Assembly: GCA_008360955.1 (NCBI GenBank)
Contig: LUCM01002898.1
Location: forward strand, 73,876 to 137,875
DNA: 64,000 nucleotides
Origin: Fasciolopsis buskii
Taxonomy: Eukaryota; Platyhelminthes; Trematoda; Plagiorchiida; Fasciolidae
Reading direction: 5' to 3'
Positions within the stretch are counted from its first letter, which is position 1. Every line of letters begins with the position of its first letter. Shown piece after piece: positions 49,523-63,344 of this stretch. The translations under genes and the position numbers were made by a program. A model generated the notes under the pieces. The model was not told the DNA's origin and made no database searches. It worked only from the letters and a program-made list of their open reading frames with translations.

Positions 49523-50863
49523 TGCGGATCATGCCAGATTGCTTCAGACAACATTACGAACATTTTCAGGTGGCATGATAAATATTTGACTAGTCAGACT
49601 TTATCGGAACCTGTACCCAGCGGTTTGATGGAGAACAGGAGTGGTGCTTAACCAGTGACATTGTATGCAGACGCGAACACCAAATTTGATACAGTCGAAT
49701 GTAGCCTTAATGTGCGTAGCTTAATAGGCCAATCATACTTCCTTGGTCTGGACAGAGTCAACGCAGGATTAGCTGAAAACTACTTTATTGTGATGGTTTC
49801 TAGATTTGTGTTCGCAAAAGGTTTTGAATTATTAGGAGGCAAAAAGAGAAAGCAACACACGCCAGTTCAGCGGGGATTGACTAACGAGTTATGGTGTCTG
49901 ATCTCGAGAAGACACCAAAACGATTGATGCGAAGAGGAAGGATGACAGCGGCTACCAAATGGGCGACACCGTCAGCGAACTGCTAATGAAAGAATTACCA
50001 CGTGTCGATGTGTGTTGACGAAGTGTTTGCTGCAGGTAAGAAAAATAAGAAAGATTCTGCACTGCACTCAACATCTTCGGTTGAGACAGAAAAAAGAATG
50101 TTCAGCTTTGTGGTTTTTAAACTGATGTTTTGTCAGGGAAACAGTCGAACATTAGTTTCATTGCCGATTGTTTAACACCATGACTTGAACTCCCAATTTG
50201 CCTTCGAATCCAGGTGAATCACTAAAACCCAGAAGCAGACGTGAACGTGTTTGCAATTAAAAGTTCAGTCAGAATGGTAATCAGATGCAGAGCAGGAAGA
50301 AAATAACGACGGACCGCTACAGAAGAGTCCAGAAAAATCAAGTTTTTGATTGTCCTTAGGTTCCGTTTATAGACACATTTCTACGGAAGCAGCATTCCAG
50401 AAGTGGGGAAACTTGAGACGGCTTTTGCCCTCAGCAAACAGTTGTGTCAGCAATTTTATGGAAGCCTTTTTAAAGCACTCATCATCAAGATGTTTAATTG
50501 GTAAATTTCTGGTTGCTGATGCGCTTTTAAGCACAAACTCACGAGATCTACTATTCTGTATGAAGTCTGCAACATTAAGAATGGATGATTTAGTGGCAAG
50601 GCTGAAGAATTGACTGCTTGAACATCGCCGACGTGTCATTTGAGGTTCTCAAAATATATGTATAATAATGAGTTTTTAAAGAGACAAAATTCATCCGTTT
50701 AACGACTTCTCAAAGTTTCATACATCTAACTTCGGCCCGGCAGGTGCGATTTTATGTGGTCTCTAACTCCCCCCTCTGGATTTCTGATGTAGCTGACAGA
50801 AAATTGATCCTCCTTATCCGATTTCATTCAGTTCCAGTTGTCAAGTCTGGAATTAAATCTTTC
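49523..50863. other. no supported gene
   Basis: A 90-codon plus-strand frame (49655-49927) is followed without a gap by a 38-codon frame in another register (49902-50018) and a GCAG/GTAAGA donor-like site at 50035. The composition is ordinary and no domain is recognised. A one-frame shift linking the two would be needed to make one protein, so I do not call a gene. Confidence 0.4.
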
Positions 50864-51075
50864 CCACTATCACTACCGTTGCTATTACTAATGCTGCCTA
50901 TGAATACTGCTCCTACCACTACCACTATAGCTAACAATACAACCAATGCTACTAATATCACTAGAACCACTACTAATACTACTACTATTATTATTATTAG
51001 TGCGATCACTACTAATAGTTTTACCTTTGGTATCATTCACGTTACTGCCATACTTATTAGTGCTGCGTTTGTTAT
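50864..51075 (+). repeat. degenerate ACT-type trinucleotide array
   Basis: These are about 210 bases of imperfect ACT/ACC/AAT/ATT triplets of the same class as the 41.4-kb array. The 132-codon frame crossing it (50744-51142) and its minus-strand partner owe their length to the period-3 repeat. A short (AAT)n run follows at 51158-51174. Confidence 0.85.
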
Positions 51076-53468
51076 CACTGTTGTTGGCATTATCACTATT
51101 CTTTCTTTTGCGAACTGTGTCGAGGCTACTGCCATGCCCTGACTAACTTTAACTGTGGTATTAATAATAATAATAAGGGTGATATTGATCGTTCCATCGA
51201 TCGTAGTATCTAAAACGCAATGAATACACAACATGGTGTTTCTAGAGTTTTGCCTAACGATAACGGTCACGGATGTCTTGAAGTGACTTTTGGACACTAT
51301 AGTGGTTTCATGGATGAATTTCTACTTTCCGGTACCTGGACTTAATCGATTTTGTTCTATGGTCGTTTTGGAAACTTCCTTCAGTTAAAAATATTACTTT
51401 GGTGGGCTGGTTTGTTCTTTTCTGTGAGAAGAAGGTTTAGTTTCGGTTTCAAGGTGATATCACAAAACAATAGTCATTGCGTTTACTTCACCGGTGCTGC
51501 AAAACCCAATTCATTTAGATGGTTTTTAGGAAGAAGTCAAAAGCCTTTCGTTCGGTTGTTGCATGAAATAGGCCGAATTGTTTTGTACCAGAAAATAATG
51601 GTTGTTCACAATTCCCTTGAATCGTGTATGGTTTTGTAATTTTAGTCCGTTCATTTCTTATACTGTACAGAGCAGATGGGTTTGCAACAAGTGTTCACAT
51701 TTAATTGCTCGGTGTCCGTCGTGATTTTGAAGTGCACAAACAGTATGATCAGAGACCGGGATGTGAAACTGCGACTCACCAGGCAAAATATATTTCCAGT
51801 CACAAATGATCGATGATCCAACGATTATCTTTGTTCATTGAGGATAGGGATAATCACCCTATAATCCCGTCACATCGTCTGCGAAATTATTATTGAGAAG
51901 TCTGAAGAGGAGAGCAACATGTTCCATAAATGTTTTACCAACTATTATGTAGTAGACAAAAGAAAATGCAACAGTATCCTCATGGATATTTCCAAACATG
52001 TATTATCAATTGGGTTGTTGAATTCCTTCATTCTGCTCTACCATCACAGCTGAGCCCAAGTACATATTTGAAGATTTATCCAGAATGTAGGACAAGCTTA
52101 TGGACAGCGGAACTACAGGAAACCGAACAGAACCAGCTGGTTGGCAAACAACAACCAGGGCTACACGTGTTAGGCGGAAGACCAACGGTCACCACAGTCC
52201 ATCAGATTACGTCCAGAATCCTCGACAATTTATTGGGAAAATGATACATAAATGCAGCTGTTCGAACATATTTTGATTTTACAACAACAATCAACCATCA
52301 TGTGCCCCAGCAAACCATATTAAGTCGACGAATTTTTCTGGGGGTCTCGGATGATGCGAAGAAATCTGCAAACTTTGTTTGAAAATTCTCGCACCACACA
52401 GTACACAGTAGAATTTATGTCCATGCAACCAGCTATAGCCAGTATTTAGCTTGACTGGCTACTTTTCGAATTGTACTTTTCACGCACCAACCTCAGATTA
52501 TCCGGTCAAGTGACATTCGGGAAGCATTAGACCCGTATCTCGTTCTTACCAGACCGCACTAGTCTTGCTTATTCCCCGCCACGCCCGGAGATTTGTGCCT
52601 CTCATCCGGAAGAGGTCCACGCTACCCCCGTGTAAATCATTTTCTGCTTGTTTTCGGCCGGATTAATGAGGTAGTGTTCACATTTCTTCTTCAGTGACAG
52701 TCAACAACACCCGACAGCTTCCAAGGGATAGACACCGCACAGATTACTGACAAGGAAAAAACACCAACCTTTTACGAGCCGTGTAAGAAGTTTTTTGTCA
52801 CCGTTGTTATTTTCTCTGTATATTAGCTCTGGCGGTTTAAATTGATTTCATTTATTCGTTTTTACCACATTCCGAGTTTGTACAGTCCCCAAAGCCGTGA
52901 GCACTATGAATGCGGTGAATTTCGGTCGCGACAAACCCGTCGGGAGCAGAATGCTTTGATCTACGTTTTGAAAAATGAGTAAGGATGGTTTGAACTCGAC
53001 GTAGATTCAGTCTACTATCTTCAACCAATTCATAAGAAAAAAGTGTTGAATCATAGGGCACCGTGTTTAAAGATTTCGTCTAGTTTAAGGCTTGAAGCGT
53101 AAAAAATCTCGGGGAGCAAAATTTTTGTTCAATAAATTTGGGATGATTTTTTAGTAGAAAGCTGACCGATAACTGTCTGATAGTCTTACATATATTTGAT
53201 CAAGAGCACAGTCAACTCGCTTGCTACTTAATTTTACATCAGCTAAAAGGAAGTCAGTCACAACTGACGACCTTGGCATGATCTTTTAGACAATGTTCGC
53301 AAGGCAAATCAATGCATCTTTCTCCATCACTATCCGGGATTTGGTTGGTTACTCAAATGTTATAGCCGATTTTAGCCCTACTCAGTCAACATTACTCAAC
53401 CAGGTGCGTATGATCTTCTTGCAGGTGTCAATGCAGTTTGTTCTAATTTGATGTGTTTCTCCATGCAG
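51076..53468. other. no recognisable gene
   Basis: No domain or repeat is visible beyond the short AAT run noted above. Frames at 51352-51639 and 51930-52244 are near 100 codons without recognised homology. Confidence 0.5.
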
Positions 53469-53636
53469 GCGCATAAAAATACAAACTTTCTGGGAATTTT
53501 ATCGGCAATAAAAAGCACAAACAAGGACACTGGGGTTACCATAATGAACAGATCAATGAAAGAAATTCGGAAGAAAGACGAAAAAGATGAGGCAAAACGA
53601 GAAAATTTTGTCCCACTTGGTTCACATTGTCAATGA
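53469..53636 (+). CDS. candidate terminal exon, unknown product
   Basis: A very good acceptor-like sequence (TGTTTCTCCATGCAG) ends at 53468. The frame after it is open for 55 codons to TGA at 53634. It begins AHKNTNFLGILSAIKSTN and becomes strongly charged (SMKEIRKKDEKDEAKRENF), a pattern of a helical or disordered C-terminus. No domain is recognised. The Lys/Glu-rich segment partly reflects AAA/GAA-rich DNA, so composition alone is weak evidence. Two further AG sites upstream (53403, 53425) could compete as acceptors. Confidence 0.25.
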   Translation, partial: AHKNTNFLGILSAIKSTNKDTGVTIMNRSMKEIRKKDEKDEAKRENFVPLGSHCQ

Positions 53637-53764
53637 ACGCTATGAACATAATAAGCAGCATGAGTCTGGCCGAAGAGCCATTAGGAAATCAAATGGATGC
53701 AATACTACTCCGGTAAAAACTGCTCACTGGCACAGTCAGCAACAAACCACTCGCTCCTTACCCG

Positions 53765-53822
53765 TATGTGTGCATTTATGCGTGTGTGCGTCCCTGTGTG
53801 TGTGTGCTTGTGTGTGCGTTTG
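53765..53822. repeat. GT-rich microsatellite-like tract
   Basis: This is imperfect TGTG/TGCG sequence of about 58 bases. The Cys/Val-rich translations across it are artefacts. Confidence 0.85.
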
Positions 53823-54162
53823 TGGCTTCCCGCTCCTTTAGTGCCTCGGGCAAACGAAACAAACTGTTGCGGTTTGAAAAAGTGTTGTGCTGTGGAAAAA
53901 CCCGAAATGGCTGTCTGTGCTATTGGGGCAACATCAACGAGTTGGTTATTCCGAAATGTATGTTGACTTCCTTTATAAATTAATCATGCATATATACTTA
54001 TATGTATATACTGGTTAGAGGCGTTTACTACAGTAATAACTTCTGTAGTAATCGATAGGCGCGGTTCGCATATAGTGGATGTCTTTTTTTTTTCTTTACT
54101 TCCATACTGACTTTTGGGGATTTTATTTTTTATCTCATTGGCAAGCAATTTTTGTCGGTTAG

Positions 54163-54352
54163 ATCCCAGCCAAGAATGAAAGGCACAAACAATGGAGTCG
54201 GGGAATTTATGCAGAACCTATTGATCAGTTCTATTGCATTAGGAAAAGTCCACAAATTCACGTTTATTAATATTCAGGAAGATGCCTTACCCCGAGGATT
54301 TCATGACTTTTGGCTAGCCTCTAGAAAGACCGGTCATCATGCAAGTCTTTGA
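54163..54352 (+). CDS. candidate terminal exon, unknown product
   Basis: A T-rich tract (TTTTATTTTTTATCTC, then CAATTTTTGTCGGTTAG) ends at 54162. The following frame is open for 62 codons to TGA at 54350. The peptide begins SQPRMKGTNNGVGEFMQN, has a hydrophobic stretch (LLISSIALG) and ends WLASRKTGHHASL. No family is recognised. Its distance from the previous candidate (about 500 bases) would be ordinary for a fluke intron, but no donor connects them in phase that I can confirm. Confidence 0.2.
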
Positions 54353-55276
54353 GGGTAGTAATCAGCTTTTGTTCCGTTCCGACTGATCCCGAGGTCAGCT
54401 ATAACCTTTTGGGTTGGTCGTAGACATATTGGCAAAACCTTTGGTGACCCAAAACACTAGGCTGGATTGCCCAGTTAAAATGCGCATTTCAAGCACAATA
54501 GTGACAAGCAATAGTAAGGTCGGGTGACATTAAAAACTACTTTAAACTTCGCCAATAACTGATCATCGGATTACAGGAACATCCACTCCCATCTAGTTCG
54601 TAGATCCGTAGCTTTTCACAGTTGGAAGATCTTTCTTTTCAAGCGTTAACACGGTGGGCCATTTCCCTTATTTCGATATTTTCATCACCCACCCGCGTTC
54701 AAGCACCGAACACACAAATCAAACTGATGGCCCAATCACTAATACAGCCAGAAATCATAAAACGTCGTTTTTATTGTGTCCATAAAAATACATGAACCAT
54801 AAAGTTTAGCCGATTGTTTTATTCCTATGGGAACTTTTCTGCCGTTCCAGTATGTCACAATAATTGGAATTGTTTCCCCTTTCTTACTACACTTTCAATA
54901 ACGACCCAGAAGTAGGCCTAATTTTCTTGAGTGGAAGGCGGCAAGGTCACTGAAATGTTGCTGAAATGGGGAATTGATCGGACATAGACACTTAGATTTG
55001 CGAGTTTCACGTTACGGCAACACGATGTCGACCAGCTGACTAGTGTGTTGTTGGAACCAAGCTGACAGGTATGATGTGTATGACTTATGATATCATTGAA
55101 AATGATTTCCGGGCTGCAACAGGAGTTTTGGGGAGACAGTCATCACGTGCACCTCAGAGTACTAATATCAATACAGTATTTCGATGATATGGCAAGTAAA
55201 ATGCTTACAGCACCGGATAATCTGCTGTGTTTCTGGCGACCAAACCGTTTGCAATTTCACAAGTGATACTTTTCAG
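54353..55276. other. no recognisable gene
   Basis: There is nothing beyond chance-length frames. The last 10 bases (ATACTTTTCAG) form the acceptor-like site of the next candidate. Confidence 0.45.
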
Positions 55277-55396
55277 CACCTACTGGAACCTTTTGGATGG
55301 GCGGGGAGTTTAACAACGGGCAGAACTCAAACAGAAAGGCTGTGTCTAACATTTCCTGGCTTGCAAAATTTGGATGACGAAAAACTGGCGGGCTAA
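55277..55396 (+). CDS. candidate terminal exon, unknown product
   Basis: ACTTTTCAG ends at 55276 and the frame after it is open for 39 codons to TAA at 55394. It reads HLLEPFGWAGSLTTGRTQ, then TERLCLTFPGLQNLDDEKLA. Composition is protein-like and GC content rises slightly, but 39 codons is far within chance. The frame extends upstream of the acceptor to 55184, so the exon start is uncertain. Confidence 0.18.
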   Translation, partial: HLLEPFGWAGSLTTGRTQTERLCLTFPGLQNLDDEKLAG

Positions 55397-55850
55397 GTTC
55401 TTTTCGTTGAAAATTTCAACTTCTTAAACGATTTCAGAAATGTAAATAATCTAGCATGGAAACAGGTTCGTCTTACTATTCAACAGAGTAAGATTAAACT
55501 ATTTAGCCGATTGCCAAGCACTAAGACAAGTCACTTTCTGTAGTGTTGAATGGATTCATTCAATAAATCTAACCTTTCTTTCAATGTTCAACTTAACATG
55601 TGCAATTATGTAGACGCGACCCATCTTGACACATTGCTAATCGCGTTCTATGACGCAAGGAGTGTGTCGTTTCCGTTTACACTCCAACAGATGGTTATAC
55701 GCAGAACTGCTTATCACCGACGGCATTCGTGAAGCACATATAAAGCCAGCCGAAGAATAAAACGAAGTGGCTCTGGCTGTTCATCTGTTCAGGGATAAAA
55801 AAACCCGGTTCTTTTGCTAAACACTTAATACATAGTTTCAAATAAATCAG

Positions 55851-56039
55851 ATCAGCCAACAATAGAATCGGCCGCACCAATCATCAGAAGTGAGGTGTCG
55901 GATTCACCTGACGAATGCGAATCTCCAACAGACTCAAGACTATCTAGACATTCCGATAAAAGAGATTTTTCCATTATCATTATAAAAAGCGTTTTCAACT
56001 CACCTTTATTAGCTGTACAACAGGCATACATTAGTTTGG
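55851..56039 (+). CDS. candidate internal exon, unknown product
   Basis: A near-perfect donor, TTTGG/GTAAGT, begins at 56040. The open frame before it reads QPTIESAAPIIRSEVSDSPD, then ECESPTDSRLSRHSDKRDFS, and ends AVQQAYISLG. The Ser/Asp/Glu/Pro-rich stretch resembles a phosphorylated disordered region. The acceptor side (AAATAAATCAG, ending 55850) is weak. The opposite strand is also open (55852-56160) and carries its own GTGAGT donor-like site near 56001, so the strand is ambiguous. No domain is recognised on either strand. Confidence 0.22.
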
Positions 56040-56160
56040 GTAAGTGGTTTAGCCACGGAAAAGCTGACAAGCGGCGGATCCGGTCGAACTGGCCATCTGT
56101 AGCAGCTTCATTACATCCATCACTCTGTTCAAAAACATGTTGCGGTGGATAAATTCGCAT

Positions 56161-59100
56161 TCGGAATGATCAAGCCAAATTTTAGCACAGTGTTATGTTC
56201 ATGAAATAGTTTGGTGTAACAGCCAGAAAAATCGACTCTCGTAAAGCACACATTTTGAAAACACTGCTTTTGGAAAACAGTAAGTGGAATGCAGTGTTTC
56301 TCATCGATTCCACTTTGTTTTCTCGAGAGCATGACCCAGATTAGAATTCCGAGATGGCATCCTCTACTGAATTTTCTCAACTTGTCCCAAAAGCGTCCTG
56401 CATCCGAGTCACATTAGAATCTAAATCAATTACAATGTTAAACCCTTGTCTTTGCATATAAACTTTAGGATAAAACAGACAGAACACCTGGTTGCAATAA
56501 CACGAGGATGTCGCATTCTGCTCACGCATTGTGTGTTGAGATGAATCTTTTTAAGCAAGCAGAACAAAACATGCACAAAAATTCTGTAGTAAAGTTGAAC
56601 AAAACGCGGATTTAGTTCGTAGCACAAGATTACGGACTTTAATGCAAAAGTCTAATCTGGTCATTTTCATGCTTATTTCCTAATAAATAATTCAGACATG
56701 AACCTGAAAGTGTTTAAGTGACTTCGAGGCCTAACCAGAAACCGCTGCAGCCGTCCTCGACGTTATTCATCCTTTGCAACTGCTTCTCTGTATCATTGTT
56801 ATGATAATTTTCAGTCTTCCTTTGTTGCTTTCCTTGGTATCACGCTGTCGTGTATCGGTTCTCACTGTGCTTGGCCAATTCAGAAATATGTCGATCCATG
56901 CTCACCAGAATAAAGCTCGACTGGCAATTTCGTTATTTTGACTGGTTTTCCTCCAAAGAAAGTTTGCATAATGATTCGGTCCGCAATGTTCCACTTTAGG
57001 CGGGTGAACTTGCCTGTCGTTTCTGAGGTTGTTAATAGCTACCTGTATCCGGCCGCAAATTTCTCCAGACCACAGCTTTCGCTTGCCGCCAATATCGGTT
57101 TGCTAGTTGACAGTCTCTCCTAATCGAGATAATCATTAGACACCGTCTTCGGTTGGTTCAAAATGTGTTTTGTATATCGGCCTTTGGAATGCCTTTTCTC
57201 AACACTTCTGATCGCATTATATCGAATAAAAGGACGCAGCGGCCGAGTTAGAATTGGACTTAGAGATATGGAGAAGTTAGTTTCGGTTCTTTCTTTGATC
57301 TGCGCTTCATTAATGCCCCAGTTGTAGTCCAAGATTTGAGAATTGTTGTTTATCAGAGACGCTGACAGACGTGGCGCAAGATCGTAGCTACTGGCCCTGA
57401 TGCTGCCATTAGTTCGAATAACCCAAAACAAATGCACGACGATATCAGAGTGCCCAGTAGAGGAAACGGAAGCATGTTGAGAAATACATGTGAAGGAATT
57501 TGGTCGTGAAACCTTGTGTGATGTCACATTAAAAACCGTTCACGATTAATAGCAGTTCATCTTGAACATGGATGGGAATCCGGCGTGAACAATGGTAGCA
57601 GACGTCATAGTCGCTGGGATATCCTAACTCGCTCACAACGGTTTCTGGAACGTCAGCACCACAGAATATACCACCAGGTATACATTAGTTTTGATGGTCA
57701 CAGAACCTCGTTGGTACTGACTTATGTCTAATAACAAAATAGACCAACTAGCCTAGCCCTGTCAAAACTTGCAAAATCTGCCTTCAACTTAGGCTCTCCT
57801 TTAAAAAACCATGGGAGTTCATCTCCATAAGCCACCGATCTGCGGCCATAGGGGAGTGCTTTATGATATTCGACAAGATGTTGAGCGCGGTCCTGAATGT
57901 CATTGTGGCTGTCCGGCGTGTAGGCATCCCAGTTTGAGGTCACGAAGCACACTGATGTGGATTAACAACTGAAATTAGGCATGTGAACAGTTCCTTCATG
58001 TTTTTTTCTACTGTTGACTTGTATTCTGATACTTCTTTAAATGAAGCTGTAGTTGCTTGCTTTGATAAATCAGTGAAATTTGTTCGGTTTTTTACCGGGT
58101 TGTCGTTAGGAAAAAGTTAAGACAGTTGGTTTTAAAATCTCAGATGTGATGCTGATTGGTTCAAATGACCATTCATCCTTTTACTTCAAATGGTTTTTAA
58201 ACTTTCTCGAAATGCATTTTCAAGGCGGTTTATTATTTTCAGCCTTGATGAACTTTATGCATCCAAATGTGTAAAACCATTACAATGGTTGGTAGAATCC
58301 ATTTGCATGCACAAATGTTTTCCTAGTGAATGCATTACCAGTTTGCTACTATTTTAAAGTATACACTAAATATTGTTGGTTTAAATCAAACGGTGCTCAA
58401 AACCACTTCAGAAACACAATATCACTTTGAAGCTAACTGATGTCTCACATGTGACTGATTGCCAGCTATTTGGAAAAACTGGATATGCTTTGTTCTTGTA
58501 CACGACCTCATATGCAATCTAAGAGTTCGGCTTGGCTATGAGGACCGCAAAAATTTTAAATTCACCTAGCGGAAATTTCCAGTTGGCTCGCTGTAACCAA
58601 ACGCATTCTTTTACATTAAGGCAGTCGTTGGTCATCAGTACCCACACACAAAGTTCAACAAAGAGATTGCCGTAGTCCTCCTTAGTTCGACTCATCCAAA
58701 TGGAACTCCTGGTCATCTTTCACTAACATGGTCACGGTTTGGCAGCTCCAACTTACACCTTAATAAACACAATTGTGCACAAGGCATACCGCAAATGAGC
58801 TGTTCCGGTATGAATTATTGAGATCAGCTACATCACTCGGTTTCCTAGCATGCGTACCTCCAACACTTATGGGCTCAGCGTCTAATTATTTGGTTATTCC
58901 AATGTGGATTCTGATTGCCAAGTTACAGCCTAGGGCTATTATTCGACGAAGTGATCTGCACAAATTTTCCGTAATTCCGGTCAGCGCAGGCTCCGAAGCT
59001 AATGGATGATCTTGATTTCACGAGCATTCATCTGCTCATGAGTTTAGTTACCATTTATCTTTGAATCAGAGTCATGCACTTGATTGTCTGAGAGTATGCC

Positions 59101-62100
59101 CGCAGTACACCGTCAGACTAACGGATAGAACTGGCGATTTCGCAGTCGTATCGGGTCGAATATACAAATTGAATAAATAATTTCGTCATCCTTAAAGTTG
59201 TTATATTTACCCCCTTTCACTTCTAATTACTTCAGTCAAGCCAAAAAAGTAGACCGGGAAACGGATAATCACCTTCCGGTGATGATGATGAGGATGTCCC
59301 CCTTCCGTCAGCTGTTGGCTCTTCAGCACAAAATTCGTGTATTCTGATTGTCCGAAGATCTCATATTTGAAAATTCAGAATGAACTATGATGAGCAGAGC
59401 TAGTGTCTACTTTTAGCCTTAGTTAAGACTATCGGAGAAAAACAAGCACTTGATGAGAACGGGTTTGGGCTTCAGTGTAGCCGACTAAATTGAATCACTT
59501 AGTGAACCTGGCAGTGGGAGCTCATATTCTGGTACTTTTCATACGGTCAAAACCATATTTCGGTTTCTAACCTTTTACTGTTCTGTATAAGACTGATTAG
59601 GCAACACTCATAGATGATCAGAGTGATAAGGTTCGTTTTATTTTTAAATATTTCGTAAAATGTGAAGCACTTCGACATCTAATTTCAAATTTTTAGACCC
59701 ATGTAAAAAGTGCGTAAATCACAGGTCTCCGGCAAAATCATTTAACTTTACAATATGCATCGGGCCGGATGTGTTTTTCTATCAACTGCCCTTAAAATTT
59801 GTCAAACGATTCGAGTCATTGCGCACTTATGGAAGCAAAAGCTATCCCCTTGCTGTTTGCCAACTGTCTCATTCGTCGTCAAAATCGTTACCGTTCACAA
59901 AAACGAGTAAAAATAAACAAACAACGATGAATTGGAGCGAATGTTCTGACTTTCCTAGGTTTGACCAAAAGTGGCTGTTCGAAGTCGGAACTACCAATTT
60001 AACAAAAATATATCAAACGACTCATCGAGAATTCTAGTTTTGGATGTCATTGTTCCATTGATTTCTGCGAACTTATTGTGAATGTGAGAAGATCTTTATG
60101 AGAGTAAAACATTCAAGGAGAATTATGCAAGGCATCGATCTTCCGTACCCCGGTTACGTCATTCTGTCGGGATGTTTAGAAACGCACGGGTGTAAACGTT
60201 TGATTCGCGGATCTGAGAGACCAACCGGAAAACTTTGTTTTGTAAAAAAACACTTTCTATTAATGGTTATAGAACACCAGTTAGAATCAAAAGCTGCCTG
60301 TGCCAGCAGCAGAGTTTTCAAAAAATGTAAATTTATGGTCACCGTCTTTTAATCATTGTGTCTGACCTGGTAGCAACTAAATGAGTGTGCGAAAAAACGA
60401 ATTTCATGGGATTGACATATCCCATTTGAGGTGTTTTCCTGTCTTGACCTTTACTCTTTGTTCCTTACAATCCCGCTCGAATGCGGTTTATCGGAATCTT
60501 GAAAGATGTCCAGGCCTTTTGTCTCCCAACTGTTCACAACTGGGCGTGTACTCAACTTGTTCCGTCTGGGGCATATGCTCCACCAACGGCGTCACGGGGT
60601 AGCAACTAGTGATTTTAAACATTTTACACACATAGGTTGCAAACTTCATCCGTTTTTTTACTTTCATACTTATTCTTGGCGTTGGGGGGCACCCTGTACC
60701 TCTTGGTAGCTAAAGGCAAACTGGACGTTCTGCTCCCCTTTTGATGATCAATACCGCACTGAGTTCGACCCGTTCGGTGAAGATAACGTATAACAATCCC
60801 GCAATCGAGTAACTAAGGTCGATAAATTTAACGGACACTTTAGTTTAGTCGATCACACATTTTCGTGACTTACAAAGGTGGAACGAGCAACTTTCAGCAG
60901 AGGAAGAAAACATGAAAACCAGAAGAATATTTTAACTATCACAAAAGCAATAAAATGCCATGTAAAACGGGGAAATTGTGATGTTGAAAACATAAACGAT
61001 GCATCTGTTTGAGAAAAGCACAGCGAAAATTGTTGGCAAGGCAAGGCGCGAGGAAACAATTTCAGATATAACAAAGTACGAAACGAATTAGCAGTATTGT
61101 TCAAGCGCACAAATATAAGTGAGCATGTTCTGTATAAAGGGTGGTTTATTGATGAATTTACAAAGTCATGATTCAAATAGCATGCTAAACAACTGAAAAA
61201 AACAGGATAGCCAGGTGGTAGGAGAAATAAAAAATCCGCTCATATCAATTGGTTAGTGTTGCGTTCACCAATTCGATACCAGACAGCCTACGTCAGTTGC
61301 GGGAAATTTCAAATGAAACCATTGTGTCCGATTTCTTAATTTAACTCGATTAGTCCTCTAAGGCAAAACGTGTGATGGACATGTAAGCTGCATAGCACGG
61401 TTGTTGATGTGAATATCCGAGGTGACTGAGAAATGTTTGAGAAATCAATGCCTTAGTGCAGCGGGGATTTTTGGACTAACACATTTCTTCTAAGTACATA
61501 TCCCAAGTCACCAATCGATGTACGTTAGTGCGTTCTTCAGGGATCTGTCCTACGTCAGTCTGACGGAGTGAAAAACAAAGACTATCAAAGTGATCTGAGA
61601 GAAAGCTGACCTTGAGTGCGTCAGCACCCCTTCCCATGGACCAGAAAGCTGGAATTCAAAGCGTTCGGAAGTAGTAGGGAAGATGACCAGGATCTGACTT
61701 TTTCTTGGGTTCAGTTCATGAGACCCAAAAATTAGACGTGTCCATTTTATTGCCCATTCCATTTACTGCTTCTTGAAAGCTGACGAACTGATTTCATTTT
61801 TGTGAAGCATACTGTCTTATTGTTGATTCTTAGTCTGAGCTGAATCACTCTAGGTCTTCCTATTACCGGTGTTGTAAGCTGCGCCCAATGAGCTCGACAC
61901 ATAAAGGTCATTCACTGCTTGAGTGTTGGGAGGCTTTAAACAGGAGGCAAATAGACATTTCGGAACGGAATAGAGAAATAATGAATGGGAAAGAAAGTCG
62001 AATTGTTTGCACCAATCGAACTTGTTCATCCCCATTCTTCCCATCATCTATTTGAGTGCACAAAACCAAGGTATTTTTGACCAAGCCCCAGCTGGTGATC

Positions 62101-63344
62101 ACTTTAGATAAGCTTCGATGAAAACCGGAATATTCACCGTTATTCACTTAGTCTTATCTCAAATTCGCGCCATAGCCCATCGAGTAGGGCTTCCACGTTC
62201 GTGTGATTATTTGTTTGACAAAACCGGAAAAAAATTTAACGATATCCGGAATTCGCTTTTAGCAATTCGGGTATATTTTTCGTTAGAGAGGGGACGTTCT
62301 AAATCAAAATTTTGATCAGACTAAGGGAAAAATGACAAAAGGCGAAAGTGAGAACGGGCCAAACACTGACACCGACCTATTTACTGGACAGAAGAAAAGC
62401 CCTCAAATTTTGTGAACAAGACATTGGCAGAATTTGATCCGACCGTTTTTTTCGTGTAACATGATACTCACCTGGCATAAACATACACCCACACACTCAT
62501 GTGCACGCAACAGCACAGGAAAACTCCGATTAAGCGATCCAAACCGGTCAGGTTTCGTTCGGATTTGCCGAGGAAGACTAAGCATTGCCACTCACTGCTG
62601 GCTACTTTTAGGAACGCTTTCATGTGGTCCGCGTTTGGCTGTAATCACGAATAACAAGGTTGTCCTATGAAATTGTTCATCTTATTCTGGACTCGCGAAA
62701 CTGTACTCGTGTAAAGTGTTCTTTAATACCTTGATAACTAATGGTGTGAATGCAGTTGCTGGTAAATTTTGGCCTGCTAACGGAGCAGGGAGCAAACTCA
62801 GAAAAACCTTGTCGTTCGGTGATCAGACCCGAAGACTGGCGATCCTCATGCAAGCCAGAGAAGCTGTTGGTCCAGGGAACAGCCAGATTTAACTCTGAAT
62901 ATTATTCAGGATTGGTAAGCAAAACAAAATATTTGGTGTATACAAAGGTGAAAAATAAATCAAATTTGAAATAACGTTTTATTTTTAAACAGAGAACTTT
63001 CTATGCCAAAGACAAGTCTCCTTCTAACAAGTAGCGGAACTATCATGAACGGAACGTTCCTCAAATTATTGTCATTCCAAATAATTTCATCATTTCGAAC
63101 ATTTTTCCAGATTGCTGCATACACCTTGACAAAACATGCTGTACGGTATCTAATAGCCATCGATAACTAATAAACATCAAATCGGATGCTGGTTTCACAT
63201 TCTAATTCTCCAGTTTACTGAATAAGACATCGTTCATTTTATGGACAGGTTTTCATTTGAAAGTGATATCTTTTATCATGATCTCTAATCTTTCACTTCT
63301 TTTATGAATAAAACCACAATGCTCGCCAATTTCAGGAGAAAGGT
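56161..63344. other. no recognisable gene
   Basis: No recognised domain, repeat or RNA gene is seen over 7 kb. The longest frame of the whole window lies here (minus strand, 57120-57527, 135 codons, GTG start). It has no known domain and no clear splice or poly(A) context and is about the length expected by chance. A small GAT-rich patch sits at 59279-59296. Confidence 0.5.

Noticed and set aside
49655..50018. Single gene across two adjoining frames
   Set aside because: It would need a frameshift and no family is recognised; composition alone is not enough because most chance frames here also look protein-like.
50744..51142. 132-codon Thr-rich frame and its opposite-strand partner
   Set aside because: It is produced by the second ACT-type array, which suppresses stops in several frames.
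57120..57527. Longest continuous frame (135 codons, minus strand)
   Set aside because: It begins with GTG, not ATG, has no recognised domain, no clear acceptor upstream and no poly(A) signal just downstream. One frame of this length is about what chance yields in 64 kb.
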